Shown here piece after piece: positions 1 to 8,741 of a DNA stretch of 33,135 nucleotides. Numbering within the stretch: position 1 is the stretch's first letter; each line of letters begins with the position of its first letter. The translations under genes and the position numbers were made by a program. The stretch is from Spirochaetota bacterium. GTDB lineage: Bacteria; Spirochaetota; UBA4802; UB4802. The notes beneath the pieces are model-generated. The model was given only the letters and a program-made list of their open reading frames with translations, made no database searches and was not told the DNA's origin. Where the stretch lies: NCBI GenBank assembly GCA_026414805.1, contig JAOAIH010000032.1, forward strand, positions 1 to 33,135. Direction: 5' to 3'.

Positions 1-96
1 GTGCAGTTAGGGAAGACCTTTGCAGAACGATTAGCAAAATTCTTACGGTATGATGAAGTTTACCGCAAGAGGTATTCTATTGATGGGTGGGTGTGA
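1..96 (+). CDS. C-terminal fragment of an unknown protein
   Basis: An open frame runs from the first base of the window to a TGA at 94-96 and encodes the last 31 residues of a protein that begins outside the window. The fragment is basic and amphipathic and ends RYSIDGWV. No start or ribosome binding site is visible, and GTG at base 1 is probably an internal Val codon. The piece is too short to assign to a family, and it could be a chance open frame, since only 96 bases can be tested. Confidence 0.4.
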   Translation: MQLGKTFAERLAKFLRYDEVYRKRYSIDGWV

Positions 97-182
97 AGGG
101 TCAGAGCATAATGAATTTACTAATATAAAATTATAATTTACCGAAAAGTAAAGTGTATCATATTTTTTCAGGAGAAAAAATC

Positions 183-314
183 ATGAAATGTGACAAGTGC
201 GGTTGTGAAGTAAATCAATTAAATCATTACTATATCCCTGACCCTAAACGTCATAAAGGGAAAAGATATTGTATCCGCTGTGCAAAAGAGGAAAATATAA
301 TAACTTTGATATAG
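183..314 (+). CDS. Small zinc-ribbon-like protein (43 aa)
   Basis: This 43-residue protein starts at an ATG preceded by GGAG eight bases upstream, a convincing ribosome binding site. It begins MKCDKCGCEV and carries a second Cys pair, CIRC, about 26 residues later. The CxxCxC plus CxxC arrangement is that of a minimal zinc ribbon or rubredoxin-like knuckle, so metal binding is likely (inference). Basic residues between the knuckles (PKRHKGKR) would suit nucleic-acid or protein contact. The role is unknown. The gene lies about 100 bases upstream of the REC-kinase gene on the same strand, with no terminator seen between them. Confidence 0.6.
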   Translation: MKCDKCGCEVNQLNHYYIPDPKRHKGKRYCIRCAKEENIITLI

Positions 315-413
315 CAACAACAATATTTTTTCCCATATCCATTTTTACTACAAAGAATTATACCATCAACATTTCACTTGACAGAGACAACATGTTTCTG
401 TCACAATTATATT

Positions 414-1517
414 ATGTTAAGCAATCAAATTTCAATTTTAATTGTGGATGATGAAGAAAAGATATGCAACAGGCTGGCCTCCGTCATACAACGAGAAGGT
501 TATGCAGTAACAACAACTACACAACCTGAAAAAGCTATAGAACTTTTATCTACACAGAACTTTGATATAATCCTAACAGACCTCAATATGCCACAGAAAA
601 GCGGTTTCCAGATAATGGAATACATTCAGCAGTCTGGCCTTAATGTACTTATCATTGTGATAACTGGATATGCATCTGTTGATACTGCAATACAATCTAT
701 AAAATTAGGAGCTTACGATTTCATTCAAAAACCATTTGACATCGAAACGCTCAAATTGACAATAAAGCGTGCAGCATTAACCATCAAGCTAAGAAAAGAA
801 AACGAACGATACATCGAAGAATTAAAAAAACTGAACAATTTGAAAAATGAATTTATTTCAGTCGTATCCCATGACCTTCGTTCACCACTGGCAACTATTG
901 GCGCATACGTCAAATACCTTACCAAAAAAGATGATTTTCCGCAAAAATATGCCCGATACCTATATATTATAGGTGACATTGCTGAAAATTTATATGCGCT
1001 GGTTAACGAATTACTTGATATTTCCAAAATTGAATTAGGTATTTTGCATTTAAACTATGAAGATGTTGACATTAACGTAATTATTAATTCAACAATAGAA
1101 AATTTTTCAACCCTGGCAAAAGAAAAGAATAATGAAATTGTTTATTCACAAAAACCTGAAAATCCTATTATCAAGATTGATAAAATCAAAATTATGCAGG
1201 TTCTGAATAATCTTATAAGCAATGCAATTAAATTTACTGAAAATGGGATAATAGAGGTTTCAGCAATTTCCCATAACAAGGGAATCTTAATTTCTGTGAA
1301 AGATACAGGGATGGGAATTGACGAAGAACTCAAAAAAAGCATTCTTGATCCCTATATCCTTTTTCATACAAACGGAACACGAGGCGAAACAGGCACAGGA
1401 CTTGGCCTTTCTATATGTAAACGTTTTGTTGAACTTCATGGTGGAACAATTTCTCTTGAAAGTGAATATGGCAAAGGTAGCACTTTTACAATTTATATTC
1501 CACACGCATCGCACTGA
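414..1517 (+). CDS. Response-regulator receiver/histidine kinase fusion
   Basis: A 367-residue soluble signalling protein. A receiver domain (about residues 5-120) has the acidic pair D12/D13, phospho-acceptor D56 in ILTDLNMP, T84 and K106 in QKPF. A short coiled coil leads to a HisKA domain with H153 in VSHDLRSP. The HATPase domain shows the N box (LNNLISNAIKFT), G1 (DTGMGID, about 297) and G2 (GTGLGL, about 327). There is no membrane segment, so it probably receives phosphate or a signal from a separate sensor and autophosphorylates in the cytoplasm. I start at the ATG at 414 because MLSNQISILIVDDEE is the normal receiver N-terminus; a TTG at 378 in frame would add 12 unlikely residues. No strong ribosome binding site precedes either. 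The membrane HAMP-TPR gene follows 22 bases downstream and is the natural partner candidate. Confidence 0.9.
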   Translation: MLSNQISILIVDDEEKICNRLASVIQREGYAVTTTTQPEKAIELLSTQNFDIILTDLNMPQKSGFQIMEYIQQSGLNVLIIVITGYASVDTAIQSIKLGAYDFIQKPFDIETLKLTIKRAALTIKLRKENERYIEELKKLNNLKNEFISVVSHDLRSPLATIGAYVKYLTKKDDFPQKYARYLYIIGDIAENLYALVNELLDISKIELGILHLNYEDVDINVIINSTIENFSTLAKEKNNEIVYSQKPENPIIKIDKIKIMQVLNNLISNAIKFTENGIIEVSAISHNKGILISVKDTGMGIDEELKKSILDPYILFHTNGTRGETGTGLGLSICKRFVELHGGTISLESEYGKGSTFTIYIPHASH

Positions 1518-1539
1518 ATGTATAACTGGTAACTGAAAT

Positions 1540-2607
1540 ATGAAAAAATATCTACGGGTTAGTTTCTCCAAGCACTATCCGCTTCTGATTATAGTGACTA
1601 TCTCCCTCTGTATTATTGCGGTAAGTATCATCACTATTCAAACTATTTCTCGAATATATTCAACTTCAATTGAGTATTCAAAAAAATCAACAATTGAACA
1701 CATTGAATCCATGAGTACATTAATTTATAAATTTACAAAAGAATCTAATGCACCTAATAAATCATTTGAACTTATACCTGTAAAAAATAATACCTCAATA
1801 TATACTGCCTATATAGTTACCCCCACAGATGATGACAGATACTATAAAGTAACAAACGTAATAAAAGGAAGACCTCAAATTAGAAAATTAACACGGTATG
1901 ATTCATCTGAGGAGTTTTTGATACGCAGAGGCCTTGCTCATGTTACCATTAATCCTGTAATAGAAAGTCAGGGTACTATTTCGTATATGGAAAGCTATAT
2001 ACCACTTCATGGGAATGGAAAACCACACTGTTTAATAGTGCAGTGGCTTGTACCAGATACTTTTATCCTGCAAAACAAATATGATGCGCTGATAAAATCG
2101 CTGATGCAAGCAATTGCCATTATTATTCTTACAACCATCATCGTTATTGTTGTTGTTTCAATCATTCATTCCTATCGCACAAAATCGCTGATTCATGAGC
2201 TATCGCATAGCATACAAAGTATTGCAACAGGCACTCTTGATATAGCACTCAATGACAGCATTGATGGCGAACTCAAACCTATTGCAACTTCATTTAACAG
2301 CCTTGTGGAAAAAATAAAGCATAATGATCAGATGCTGCAAAATGTGCAGGAAAACATGTATGCAGATATCTTCAAAAAAGGAGTAGTTTTATTAAAAGAG
2401 AATAAATTGAATGAAGCTATGGCATGTTTCACCGTAATGCTTATGTATAAGCCTCATAGTTTTGCCAGTCTTTTCAATCTTGGAGTATGCTATGCAAAGA
2501 AGGGGGATTTACAGTCTGCACGTAAATGCTTTGAGAAGTCTAGTGAATTAAACCCTGACAATGAACTTGCCCTGCGCTATATTGAAAAAATAAAGGCATT
2601 ACAATAA
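1540..2607 (+). CDS. Membrane sensor with HAMP and C-terminal TPR repeats
   Basis: A 355-residue protein with a transmembrane helix at about 13-35, an extracytoplasmic domain of about 150 residues, a second helix at about 187-209, a HAMP-like linker at about 210-262 and two TPR motifs at about 275-350 (ADIFKKGVVLLKENKLNEA; FNLGVCYAKKGDLQSARKCF). The two-helix plus HAMP layout is typical of chemoreceptors and sensor kinases, but no kinase, cyclase or methyl-accepting domain follows; the TPRs would be the cytoplasmic output (inference). It lies 22 bases after the REC-kinase gene and 12 bases before uvrC, so it is probably co-transcribed with both. The ribosome binding site is weak. The extracytoplasmic domain could be a diverged Cache/sCACHE fold, which I cannot confirm by eye. 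Confidence 0.75.
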   Translation: MKKYLRVSFSKHYPLLIIVTISLCIIAVSIITIQTISRIYSTSIEYSKKSTIEHIESMSTLIYKFTKESNAPNKSFELIPVKNNTSIYTAYIVTPTDDDRYYKVTNVIKGRPQIRKLTRYDSSEEFLIRRGLAHVTINPVIESQGTISYMESYIPLHGNGKPHCLIVQWLVPDTFILQNKYDALIKSLMQAIAIIILTTIIVIVVVSIIHSYRTKSLIHELSHSIQSIATGTLDIALNDSIDGELKPIATSFNSLVEKIKHNDQMLQNVQENMYADIFKKGVVLLKENKLNEAMACFTVMLMYKPHSFASLFNLGVCYAKKGDLQSARKCFEKSSELNPDNELALRYIEKIKALQ

Positions 2608-2619
2608 ATATTTAATTGA

Positions 2620-4413
2620 ATGAACAAAAGCATTGAACACAAGGTAAAGCACCTCCCATCAAAACCTGGTGTGTATATTTTTATAGACCACAAAAAAGAA
2701 ATCATTTATATTGGGAAAGCTGTATCATTAAAAAAACGGGTTGCTTCATATTTTCAAAAAAATCTTGATGCTAAAACACGCGTACTTGTGTCAAATATTA
2801 ATGACATTGATTATATAGTTACGCAGAGCGAAATAGAAGCGCTGTTGTTAGAAAGCTCATTAATAAAAAAGCACAAGCCAAAATACAATATACAGCAAAA
2901 AGACGATAAACGCTTTCCCTATATTGCTGTTACACTACATGAAAAATTTCCACGAGTTATTTTTACCCGAAAACTCTTTCACAATGGCGATAAATACTAT
3001 GGCCCCTACACTGATGCCCATGCTGCACGCAAAACTGTTTCACTACTTAATAAAACCTTTAAGCTCAAAACCTGTACCAAGGACATACCATTAAAGCAAG
3101 GTGAGCGTCCATGCCTTAACCATCAGATTGGCCGATGCCAGGGAGTATGCAAAGGGCTTGTTACCCAAGAAGAATACCGCAATGTAATTGAAACTGTTAT
3201 GCAGTTTCTGGAAGGAAATATTGATCCAGTGTTGGAAAAACTTTCAGTACTCATGCACTCTTATTCAAATGCTATGCGCTTTGAAAGCGCAGCCCAGGTA
3301 CGGGATATGATTTTTGATATACAGAAAATTTTGCAAACACAGCATGTGGTAACGCCTCTGGGACAAAATCAGGATTTTATAGGCGTTGCTACTCACCAGG
3401 ATGATGCATACATACTTGTATTTCAGTTCAGGCATGGCAGTTTAAGTGGCAAGCGCATCTTTGTGTACAATAATGCTTCATATACCGATCGCTCAAGTCT
3501 TATTGCTCAATTTATGGTTGAGTATTATGCACACAATGAACCACCACACACAATTGTCATCACTGAAATGATCGATGAGGGCCCTATTGTTGAAGAGTAC
3601 TTACAATCAAAAACATTACAAGCGGTGCACATTGTCACACCAAAAACTGATCATGAAAAAGCTGTGGTTCAATTACTTAAAAAAAATCTTGATTTGGCGA
3701 TAGCTCAAAAGATTGCTCCATCCTGGCAAAAGGCTCTTTTTGAATTGCAAGAAGTACTCCATCTTCCCACATTGCCAATCGATATTGAATGCTTTGATAT
3801 TTCTAATATTCACGGCGCCTTTGCCGTTGCATCCATGGTGCACTTTACCGATGGTATGCCAAATAAAAAAGAATATCGTCGCTATCGTATTCGCGCTTAC
3901 ACAAAGCCCGATGATCCTGGCATGATACATGAAGTTGTGGGAAGGAGATTGCAACATCTTCTCAATGAAGGATTACCCCTGCCCGATCTTCTTGTCATTG
4001 ATGGCGGCAAGGGACAGCTTTCCAGAGCGCTTGAGGTTATGCAGGCATTAGAATGTTCTGTTCCTATTATTGCACTTGCCAAACGTCTGGAAGAAATTTA
4101 TCTGCCACAGGGCACTGACCCCTTGAGGCTTCCAGCAACATCACCGGCGCTAAAAATGCTGCAAGCAATCCGAGATGAAGCTCATCGCTTTGCCATAACC
4201 TACCATCGCACACTCCGTAACAGGAATATAACCGCATCCGTACTTGACCAGATCAGTGGTATTGGCTCTCAGTATAAAAAGAAATTACTGCAAAACTTTG
4301 AAACAATTGAGCAGATTATGCAGTCAGATGCAACAACTATTGCCACTACAGCAGGAATTCCTCAAAAGGTTGCACAAAAAATCTACGACTTTTTTCACAG
4401 GAATGAAAGCTAA
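2620..4413 (+). CDS. uvrC: UvrABC system protein C (excinuclease subunit)
   Basis: UvrC makes the 3' and 5' incisions around bulky DNA lesions in nucleotide excision repair, working with UvrA and UvrB. All expected parts are present in 597 residues, the usual length. An N-terminal GIY-YIG nuclease has GVYIF at 17-21 and YIGKA at 30-34. A Cys cluster at about 150-175 (CTKD, CLNH, CQGVC) follows. A UVR motif sits at about 205-240. The C-terminal RNase H-like nuclease contains IECFDISNIHG and VIDGGKGQL. Tandem helix-hairpin-helix motifs end the protein (ISGIGSQYKKKLL). The gene follows the sensor gene by 12 bases with little ribosome binding site, which suggests coupled expression. It converges on marC with 21 bases between stops and no hairpin terminator that I can see. 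Confidence 0.97.
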   Translation: MNKSIEHKVKHLPSKPGVYIFIDHKKEIIYIGKAVSLKKRVASYFQKNLDAKTRVLVSNINDIDYIVTQSEIEALLLESSLIKKHKPKYNIQQKDDKRFPYIAVTLHEKFPRVIFTRKLFHNGDKYYGPYTDAHAARKTVSLLNKTFKLKTCTKDIPLKQGERPCLNHQIGRCQGVCKGLVTQEEYRNVIETVMQFLEGNIDPVLEKLSVLMHSYSNAMRFESAAQVRDMIFDIQKILQTQHVVTPLGQNQDFIGVATHQDDAYILVFQFRHGSLSGKRIFVYNNASYTDRSSLIAQFMVEYYAHNEPPHTIVITEMIDEGPIVEEYLQSKTLQAVHIVTPKTDHEKAVVQLLKKNLDLAIAQKIAPSWQKALFELQEVLHLPTLPIDIECFDISNIHGAFAVASMVHFTDGMPNKKEYRRYRIRAYTKPDDPGMIHEVVGRRLQHLLNEGLPLPDLLVIDGGKGQLSRALEVMQALECSVPIIALAKRLEEIYLPQGTDPLRLPATSPALKMLQAIRDEAHRFAITYHRTLRNRNITASVLDQISGIGSQYKKKLLQNFETIEQIMQSDATTIATTAGIPQKVAQKIYDFFHRNES

Positions 4414-4430
4414 CGGTGCCTCATGCTACA

Positions 4431-4442
4431 GGAGCTATCGCC
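4431..4442 (-). repeat. GGGCGATAGCTC word, family of 20 sites
   Basis: One representative of a dispersed word that overlaps the marC stop codon. The core GCGATAG (either strand) starts at 2172, 2200, 3697, 4435, 5513, 7189, 7381, 7829, 9387, 10574, 10768, 15231, 18646, 22385, 25725, 26313, 28853, 29826, 30962 and 32955. In 14 of the 20 the core is followed by CTC (7) or TWAC (7). The 12-mer seen here also occurs at about 10765, 22382 and 30961. Confidence 0.7.
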
Positions 4443-5064
4443 CAATTATATTAATTTGTGTAAGACCGTTGATAATAAACTGAACTGCCATAGCCGAAAG
4501 AATTAGCCCCATCAATTTATGTATCACTGAAATGCCCGTCTTGCCTAAAATCTGCTGAAGCTTACCGGCAAGGGCCATCACAAGCATTGCAATACAAAAT
4601 GTAATGACAGAAATAACCGATATTACGGCAAGCTTTATAGTGTCACCTTGCGCTTGCGAGCTGAACATAAGTAAAGCTGCAATGTTACCCGGCCCACATA
4701 AAAATGGAATGGCAAGCGGGAAAACGGCAATATCAGTTTCAGTGTCATAGTCTCTGTCATCAAGCTTCTGCGTTCTACGAGGTCGTGCCAGAAGCATATC
4801 CATGGCAATTACAAAAAGAAGAATGCCACCTGCAATCATAAATGCTCCGGGGGTTATCCCAATAAAACCCAAAAAAATATGTGCACTGAAAATGAAAAAC
4901 AATGATACTGCTATTGAAATAGCCGTTGATTTAATAATAACCCTTTTACGGTATGCTGTATCATAGGGTGCCAAGTACGCAACAAAAAGCGGAATGAGGC
5001 CTAATGGATCCACAACAAACAAAAGAGTAAAAAATACTGTTGGTATAAACGTTGATTCCATCAT
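4435..5064 (-). CDS. MarC/UPF0056 family inner-membrane protein
   Basis: A 209-residue, very hydrophobic protein with about six membrane helices. The N-terminal stretch VDPLGLIPLFVAYLAPY and a central FPLAIPFLCGPGNIAALL are the hallmark loops of the MarC family (the family usually shows D-P-x-G and P-x-x-x-GPG). The family's substrate is not settled; the old link to multiple antibiotic resistance has not held up. Its ATG overlaps the serA stop (ATGA), so translation is probably coupled to serA. The stop TAG lies inside one copy of the dispersed GGCGATAG word (4431-4442). A signature loop of charged residues (ARPRRTQKLDDRDYD) lies between two helices. Confidence 0.88.
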   Translation of the reverse strand: MMESTFIPTVFFTLLFVVDPLGLIPLFVAYLAPYDTAYRKRVIIKSTAISIAVSLFFIFSAHIFLGFIGITPGAFMIAGGILLFVIAMDMLLARPRRTQKLDDRDYDTETDIAVFPLAIPFLCGPGNIAALLMFSSQAQGDTIKLAVISVISVITFCIAMLVMALAGKLQQILGKTGISVIHKLMGLILSAMAVQFIINGLTQINIIGR

Positions 5065-6647
5065 ACAACCACATATTTCACATCAAGAATCTCCGGTAGC
5101 TGTGAAAGCTTTTCAAGCACTTCTTGTTGGATATCCTCATCAATTTCCAGTATAACAAGCGCCTTGCCGCCCCGTCGTGTGCGTGCAAGATGCAGGTTAG
5201 CAATATTTATATGATTTTTTCCTAGGAATGTCCCTATAGCACCAATAACATTGGGCACATCGTTATTGTGCATCACAAGCATTCTTCCCGAAGGTATAAA
5301 ATCAATGAGGTATTCATTACAGCGCACTACCCACGGCTGTTTTGCTATCACGGTTCCCCATAGTTCATTGTGCCCCAAGCCACCTTCTGCTTTTGCCTGT
5401 ATAAGGTGCGCCCAATCACCGGATTGTGTGCTTTCGCCAACATGTACCTTTATACCACGCTCAGCTGCAATCATGGTGGCATTTACATAATTTAAAGGCC
5501 TATCAATATAGGGCGATAGTAACCCTTTAAGGTACGCTGCTGTCAGAGGGTCTCTGCTGTATTTACCAAACTCCCCTGAATAATACAATTGTACAGAATT
5601 GACCTTGCCACCTAACATAATTGCTTGAAACTTACCCATACGTTCGGTCAAATTAATAAATGGCTTCAGGAAATCATATTGTTGCACATCAACTGATGCA
5701 TAATTGACACTGTCATGAACAACACCCTTTGTGAAATAATCAACAACCGTTTGTGCTGCTTCAATTGCAACCGAAACCTGTGCTTCATAGGTATATGCAC
5801 CTAAGTGAGGCGTGAGTATAACATTGTTGAGTTCATGAAATGGTGGCACGTCTATAGGTGGTTCCTGGGTAAATACATCCAGCGCTGCACCTGCTATTCG
5901 TCTTTCTTTTAATGCAGTATAAAGGTCCTGCTCATTTACTATTCCGCCACGGGCACAATTGATAATGCGAACATTAGGCTTTAATTTCCTTATCACATCG
6001 GCATTGATTATATTCTTTGTTTCTTCAGTTAATGGTGTATGTACACTTATAAAATCAGCTTTTTTCCATATTGTTTCAAGGTCAGCAATCTCTATATCCA
6101 TATTCACCAACTTTTCTTTTGCCAAATAAGGGTCAAAGCCCAATACCTGCATACCTAATGCCTTGCATAGTTTGGCAAACTCTGACCCTACTCTCCCCAG
6201 TCCTATAATTCCTATGACTTTGCGCCTTAGTTCAACTCCTTCAAATTTAGTTTTTTCCCATTTTCTCTGCTTCATTGATGAATCTGCCTGAGGAATATTC
6301 CGTGCAAGTGAACACAACAAGGACATGGCAAACTCTGCTGTTGAAATTGTATTGCCTCCGGGTGCATTGGTAACTATTATTCCTTTTGCTGTAGCACGTT
6401 CAACATCTACATTATCCACCCCAATGCCCGCACGAGCAATAATTTCAAGTTTGGTTGCTGCATCTATTACATTTGAAGTCACATGTGTTGCAGAACGGAT
6501 AATGAGAGCATGGGCATCAGCTATTTCTTTTTGTAATGCAGCCTCAGTAAGTCCCGGCTTATAAACTATATCAAAATCAGGATTGCCCTGCAAAAGTTGC
6601 AAACCTTCTTTAGCAATTTCATCCGTAATAAGAATTTTTTTCCTCAT
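5061..6647 (-). CDS. serA: D-3-phosphoglycerate dehydrogenase
   Basis: Oxidises 3-phosphoglycerate to 3-phosphohydroxypyruvate with NAD, the first committed step of serine synthesis. At 528 residues it is the long, three-part form: a split substrate-binding/Rossmann catalytic unit, an intervening (ASB) domain and a C-terminal ACT domain for serine feedback (MLVMHNNDVPNVIGAIGTFL). The nucleotide-binding motif GIIGLGRVGSEFA is at about residue 145. Catalytic residues are Arg in NCARGGIVNE, Glu in TQEPP, and His in LTPHLGAYT. The start is fixed by GGAGGG a few bases upstream of the ATG. It overlaps marC by 4 nt at its 3' end. The BASS gene lies 227 bases upstream on the same strand, with an inverted repeat between. 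Confidence 0.96.
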   Translation of the reverse strand: MRKKILITDEIAKEGLQLLQGNPDFDIVYKPGLTEAALQKEIADAHALIIRSATHVTSNVIDAATKLEIIARAGIGVDNVDVERATAKGIIVTNAPGGNTISTAEFAMSLLCSLARNIPQADSSMKQRKWEKTKFEGVELRRKVIGIIGLGRVGSEFAKLCKALGMQVLGFDPYLAKEKLVNMDIEIADLETIWKKADFISVHTPLTEETKNIINADVIRKLKPNVRIINCARGGIVNEQDLYTALKERRIAGAALDVFTQEPPIDVPPFHELNNVILTPHLGAYTYEAQVSVAIEAAQTVVDYFTKGVVHDSVNYASVDVQQYDFLKPFINLTERMGKFQAIMLGGKVNSVQLYYSGEFGKYSRDPLTAAYLKGLLSPYIDRPLNYVNATMIAAERGIKVHVGESTQSGDWAHLIQAKAEGGLGHNELWGTVIAKQPWVVRCNEYLIDFIPSGRMLVMHNNDVPNVIGAIGTFLGKNHINIANLHLARTRRGGKALVILEIDEDIQQEVLEKLSQLPEILDVKYVVV

Positions 6648-6789
6648 GAGCCCTCCACTTTTTGTGTATTAGTAGTATTAAAGTAGAGTAAACGCTGTCA
6701 ATTGTCAACAAATAGAATGTGGTTAATAATAAACTTTTGGAATCTTTTCAACCATCTTTAACTGGATATAATTCACACTTTCCACGCAC

Positions 6790-6844
6790 TGTAGAAAAAA
6801 ATGATATGTGATAGAAAATATTTCAGATATTCATTCTTTCTACA
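6790..6844. repeat. Inverted repeat upstream of serA
   Basis: Arms beginning TGTAGAAA and ending TTTCTACA pair over about 14 positions with one bulge, separated by some 26 bases. It lies after the BASS stop and about 143 bases before the serA start, on the transcript of both. It could be a weak terminator or attenuator or a protein-binding palindrome. No clean U-tract follows on the minus strand. Confidence 0.35.
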
Positions 6845-6874
6845 TTACGGCAGTAATGCGCTATCACCCGCCTA

Positions 6875-7789
6875 TCATTTTCTTTGCTTCCACCACCACG
6901 CAGCAATGGAGCCAGAAATATTGTGCCATATACTGAATATAGCTCCTGGCAGAGCAGCTAATGCAGTAAAATGCATTACTGCCAGTGATACTGCAAGACC
7001 GGAATTTTGCATTCCTACCTCAATTGCAATTGTTCGCCGTTCTTTTTCATCAAAATGCATTACAAGACTTGCTACATACCCCAACACCAGCCCCGCACCG
7101 TTGTGGAGTATAACTGCCACTACTGTGAGTGCACCCACAGCATGCAATGTGTGAGCATTTGCTGCAGTAATGCCTGCTATAATAGTAACTATCGCCATAA
7201 CCGAAACCGAAGGCAGTATAAATATAATACGTTCAACTGTATTTTTAAAAAAAATGCGCGTTACTACACCCAGTGCCACAGGAATAATAATAACCTTAAC
7301 AATTGAAATGAACATGGAAAATACCGGCACGCTTACCCACCGCCCCGCATACAGATACGTGAATAGTGGAGTAAAAATAGGCGATAGCAGTGTACTTGCG
7401 GTAGTCATTGCAACCGACAATGCAACATTCCCACCCGCCAGATATGTGATAACGTTTGATGCAGTGCCTCCGGGGCAACTGCCAACAAGGATTAGCCCAG
7501 CAACTATTTCCGAAGGAAGCGGAAGCAGTATGGTAAGCACAAATGCTATCAAAGGCATTATTGCATATTGAGCCACCACACCAGCTACTAGTGCTCGTGG
7601 AAATTTTGCAACATGCATAAAGTCATCAGGCTGTAATGTAATCCCCATGCCAAACATGATAATTCCTAAAAACATGGGAATAGAGTGTACCAGTCCTTTG
7701 AATGCATCCGGGAAAAAGTATCCACACAAAGAAAAAACTACTACTAATGGCAGGAAATATTGTTCTATACTACGTGTAATGGCACGCAT
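6875..7789 (-). CDS. BASS-family sodium/organic anion symporter
   Basis: A 304-residue membrane protein with about nine or ten helices. It belongs to the bile acid:sodium symporter (BASS) superfamily. It carries the signatures GSCPGGTASNVITYLAGG (the first crossover region, G-x-x-P-G-G-x-x-S-N) and EVGMQNSGLA (the second, E-V-G-x-Q-N). These line the sodium and substrate sites in characterised members. Substrates of bacterial relatives range from bile acids and pantoate/pyruvate-like acids to unknown anions, so none can be named. The start at 7789 (MRAITRSIEQYFLPL) has no clear Shine-Dalgarno. The gene is downstream of tRNA-Arg. A copy of the dispersed word (7828-7839) lies 39 bases upstream of its start. 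Confidence 0.9.
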   Translation of the reverse strand: MRAITRSIEQYFLPLVVVFSLCGYFFPDAFKGLVHSIPMFLGIIMFGMGITLQPDDFMHVAKFPRALVAGVVAQYAIMPLIAFVLTILLPLPSEIVAGLILVGSCPGGTASNVITYLAGGNVALSVAMTTASTLLSPIFTPLFTYLYAGRWVSVPVFSMFISIVKVIIIPVALGVVTRIFFKNTVERIIFILPSVSVMAIVTIIAGITAANAHTLHAVGALTVVAVILHNGAGLVLGYVASLVMHFDEKERRTIAIEVGMQNSGLAVSLAVMHFTALAALPGAIFSIWHNISGSIAAWWWKQRK

Positions 7790-7827
7790 GAAAGTAACCC
7801 ATGAATATATTTAAAAAAAGAATATAT

Positions 7828-7839
7828 GGCGATAGTTAC
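7828..7839 (+). repeat. GGCGATAGTTAC word, intergenic copy
   Basis: One of six copies of the 12-mer GGCGATAGTWAC; the others start at about 5512, 7186, 18645, 25724 and 32951. This copy is intergenic, between the BASS start and tRNA-Arg, so codon usage cannot explain it. Confidence 0.6.
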
Positions 7840-7995
7840 TAGATAAGAGACTGTTGCAGCTCATAATAATGGCATTATCTATATGTATGATAAACACTAT
7901 AAAAATAAAAAATTTCTGGTGTCATACATCAATGATTACACGATACAACCTTACGTTTGGGATTACTACCATCACTTTATTATACGCAGCCAATT

Positions 7996-8067
7996 CGCTC
8001 TCCCCGGGAATCGAACCCAGACACACGGCTCCGGAGGCCGACGCTCTATCCATTGAGCTAGGAGAGC
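7996..8067 (-). tRNA. tRNA-Arg (anticodon CCG)
   Basis: Read on the minus strand, a full cloverleaf folds. The acceptor arm GCTCTCC pairs with GGAGAGC over all seven positions. The D stem is GCTC/GAGC. The anticodon stem CGGC/GCCG holds the loop CTCCGGA with anticodon CCG. The T arm is CTGGG-TTCGATT-CCCGG. The discriminator is G, and CCA is not encoded, so it must be added by a nucleotidyltransferase. The 27-43 position is a U-U mismatch. The tRNA decodes CGG. Confidence 0.95.
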
Positions 8068-8210
8068 ACTGTAGGTTGCACTAACTTAGCTATTGCACTA
8101 GATACATGTCAAGATAATTTATTAGGTCACTGTCTATATATTACAGGTTAAGAGCAAACATGGCACACGCCCGACAGCATCAGTAAAATGCACAATGGGC
8201 TAGCAATATA

Positions 8211-8441
8211 TTATAATAAATATTCTTTTGCAATTTCATCAAGAGTTAACACCGAGTTAGGCAAAAGCAGGTCTGGTACTTTTCCGTATTTCTGTTTACA
8301 TTGGAACCGCTTACACATATTCCTGCCTTCAATGCCCGCAAGGCAATATTTGGCTTTAAAAGCTAACGTTGTGAATTGCATATCCGACAGAATGCCTGTA
8401 AAAATTGGACAATTTTCCGCATAGGGACATTTGTCTTTCAT
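8211..8441 (-). CDS. Small Cys-rich protein of unknown function (76 aa)
   Basis: A 76-residue protein with five cysteines in an ordered pattern: CPYAENCPIF at the start (C5, C11), KYCLAG (C33), NMCKRFQC (C43, C48), then KVPDLLLPNS. The pattern of an N-terminal C-x5-C, a central Y-C, C-K/A-R and a closing V-P-x-L-x-P-N recalls small conserved proteins I associate with anaerobic deltaproteobacteria and spirochaetes. A bound metal or iron-sulfur cluster is plausible but not shown. I start at the ATG at 8441; an in-frame TTG at 8462 would add seven residues. No clear Shine-Dalgarno supports either start. The gene stands alone between tRNA-Arg and a roughly 400-base stretch without a gene. Confidence 0.7.
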   Translation of the reverse strand: MKDKCPYAENCPIFTGILSDMQFTTLAFKAKYCLAGIEGRNMCKRFQCKQKYGKVPDLLLPNSVLTLDEIAKEYLL

Positions 8442-8741
8442 GATCAAAACCCAAAACAGCAATTGTTACAATACAATTATAGCACAGAAAGAGGGGTAGA
8501 ACTCAAATTCTTTTTTATGCTTTCAATTACCTTTAATACGATGGCAAGAGGTAAAGAAACATATAAGCTCAAGAAAATTGATACGATTTCAAAACTATAC
8601 AATTAACTCAGATATTTGCATTTTACATTATATATACATTATACAGAGAATTTTTTAAAGGATTAATACAAATTTTTTTTGTTTTTTTGCCGATATAAGC
8701 TATAAATATTCTTGACAAGTAAGCAACAAAATTTTTTTTGG

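Noticed and set aside
378-383. TTGACA before the REC-kinase start
   Set aside because: No -10 element lies at 16-18 bases; the nearest TATAT-like sequence is about 24 bases away, at the start codon.
269-451. 60-codon frame overlapping the start of the REC-kinase gene
   Set aside because: It overlaps two better-supported genes in another frame and has no ribosome binding site.
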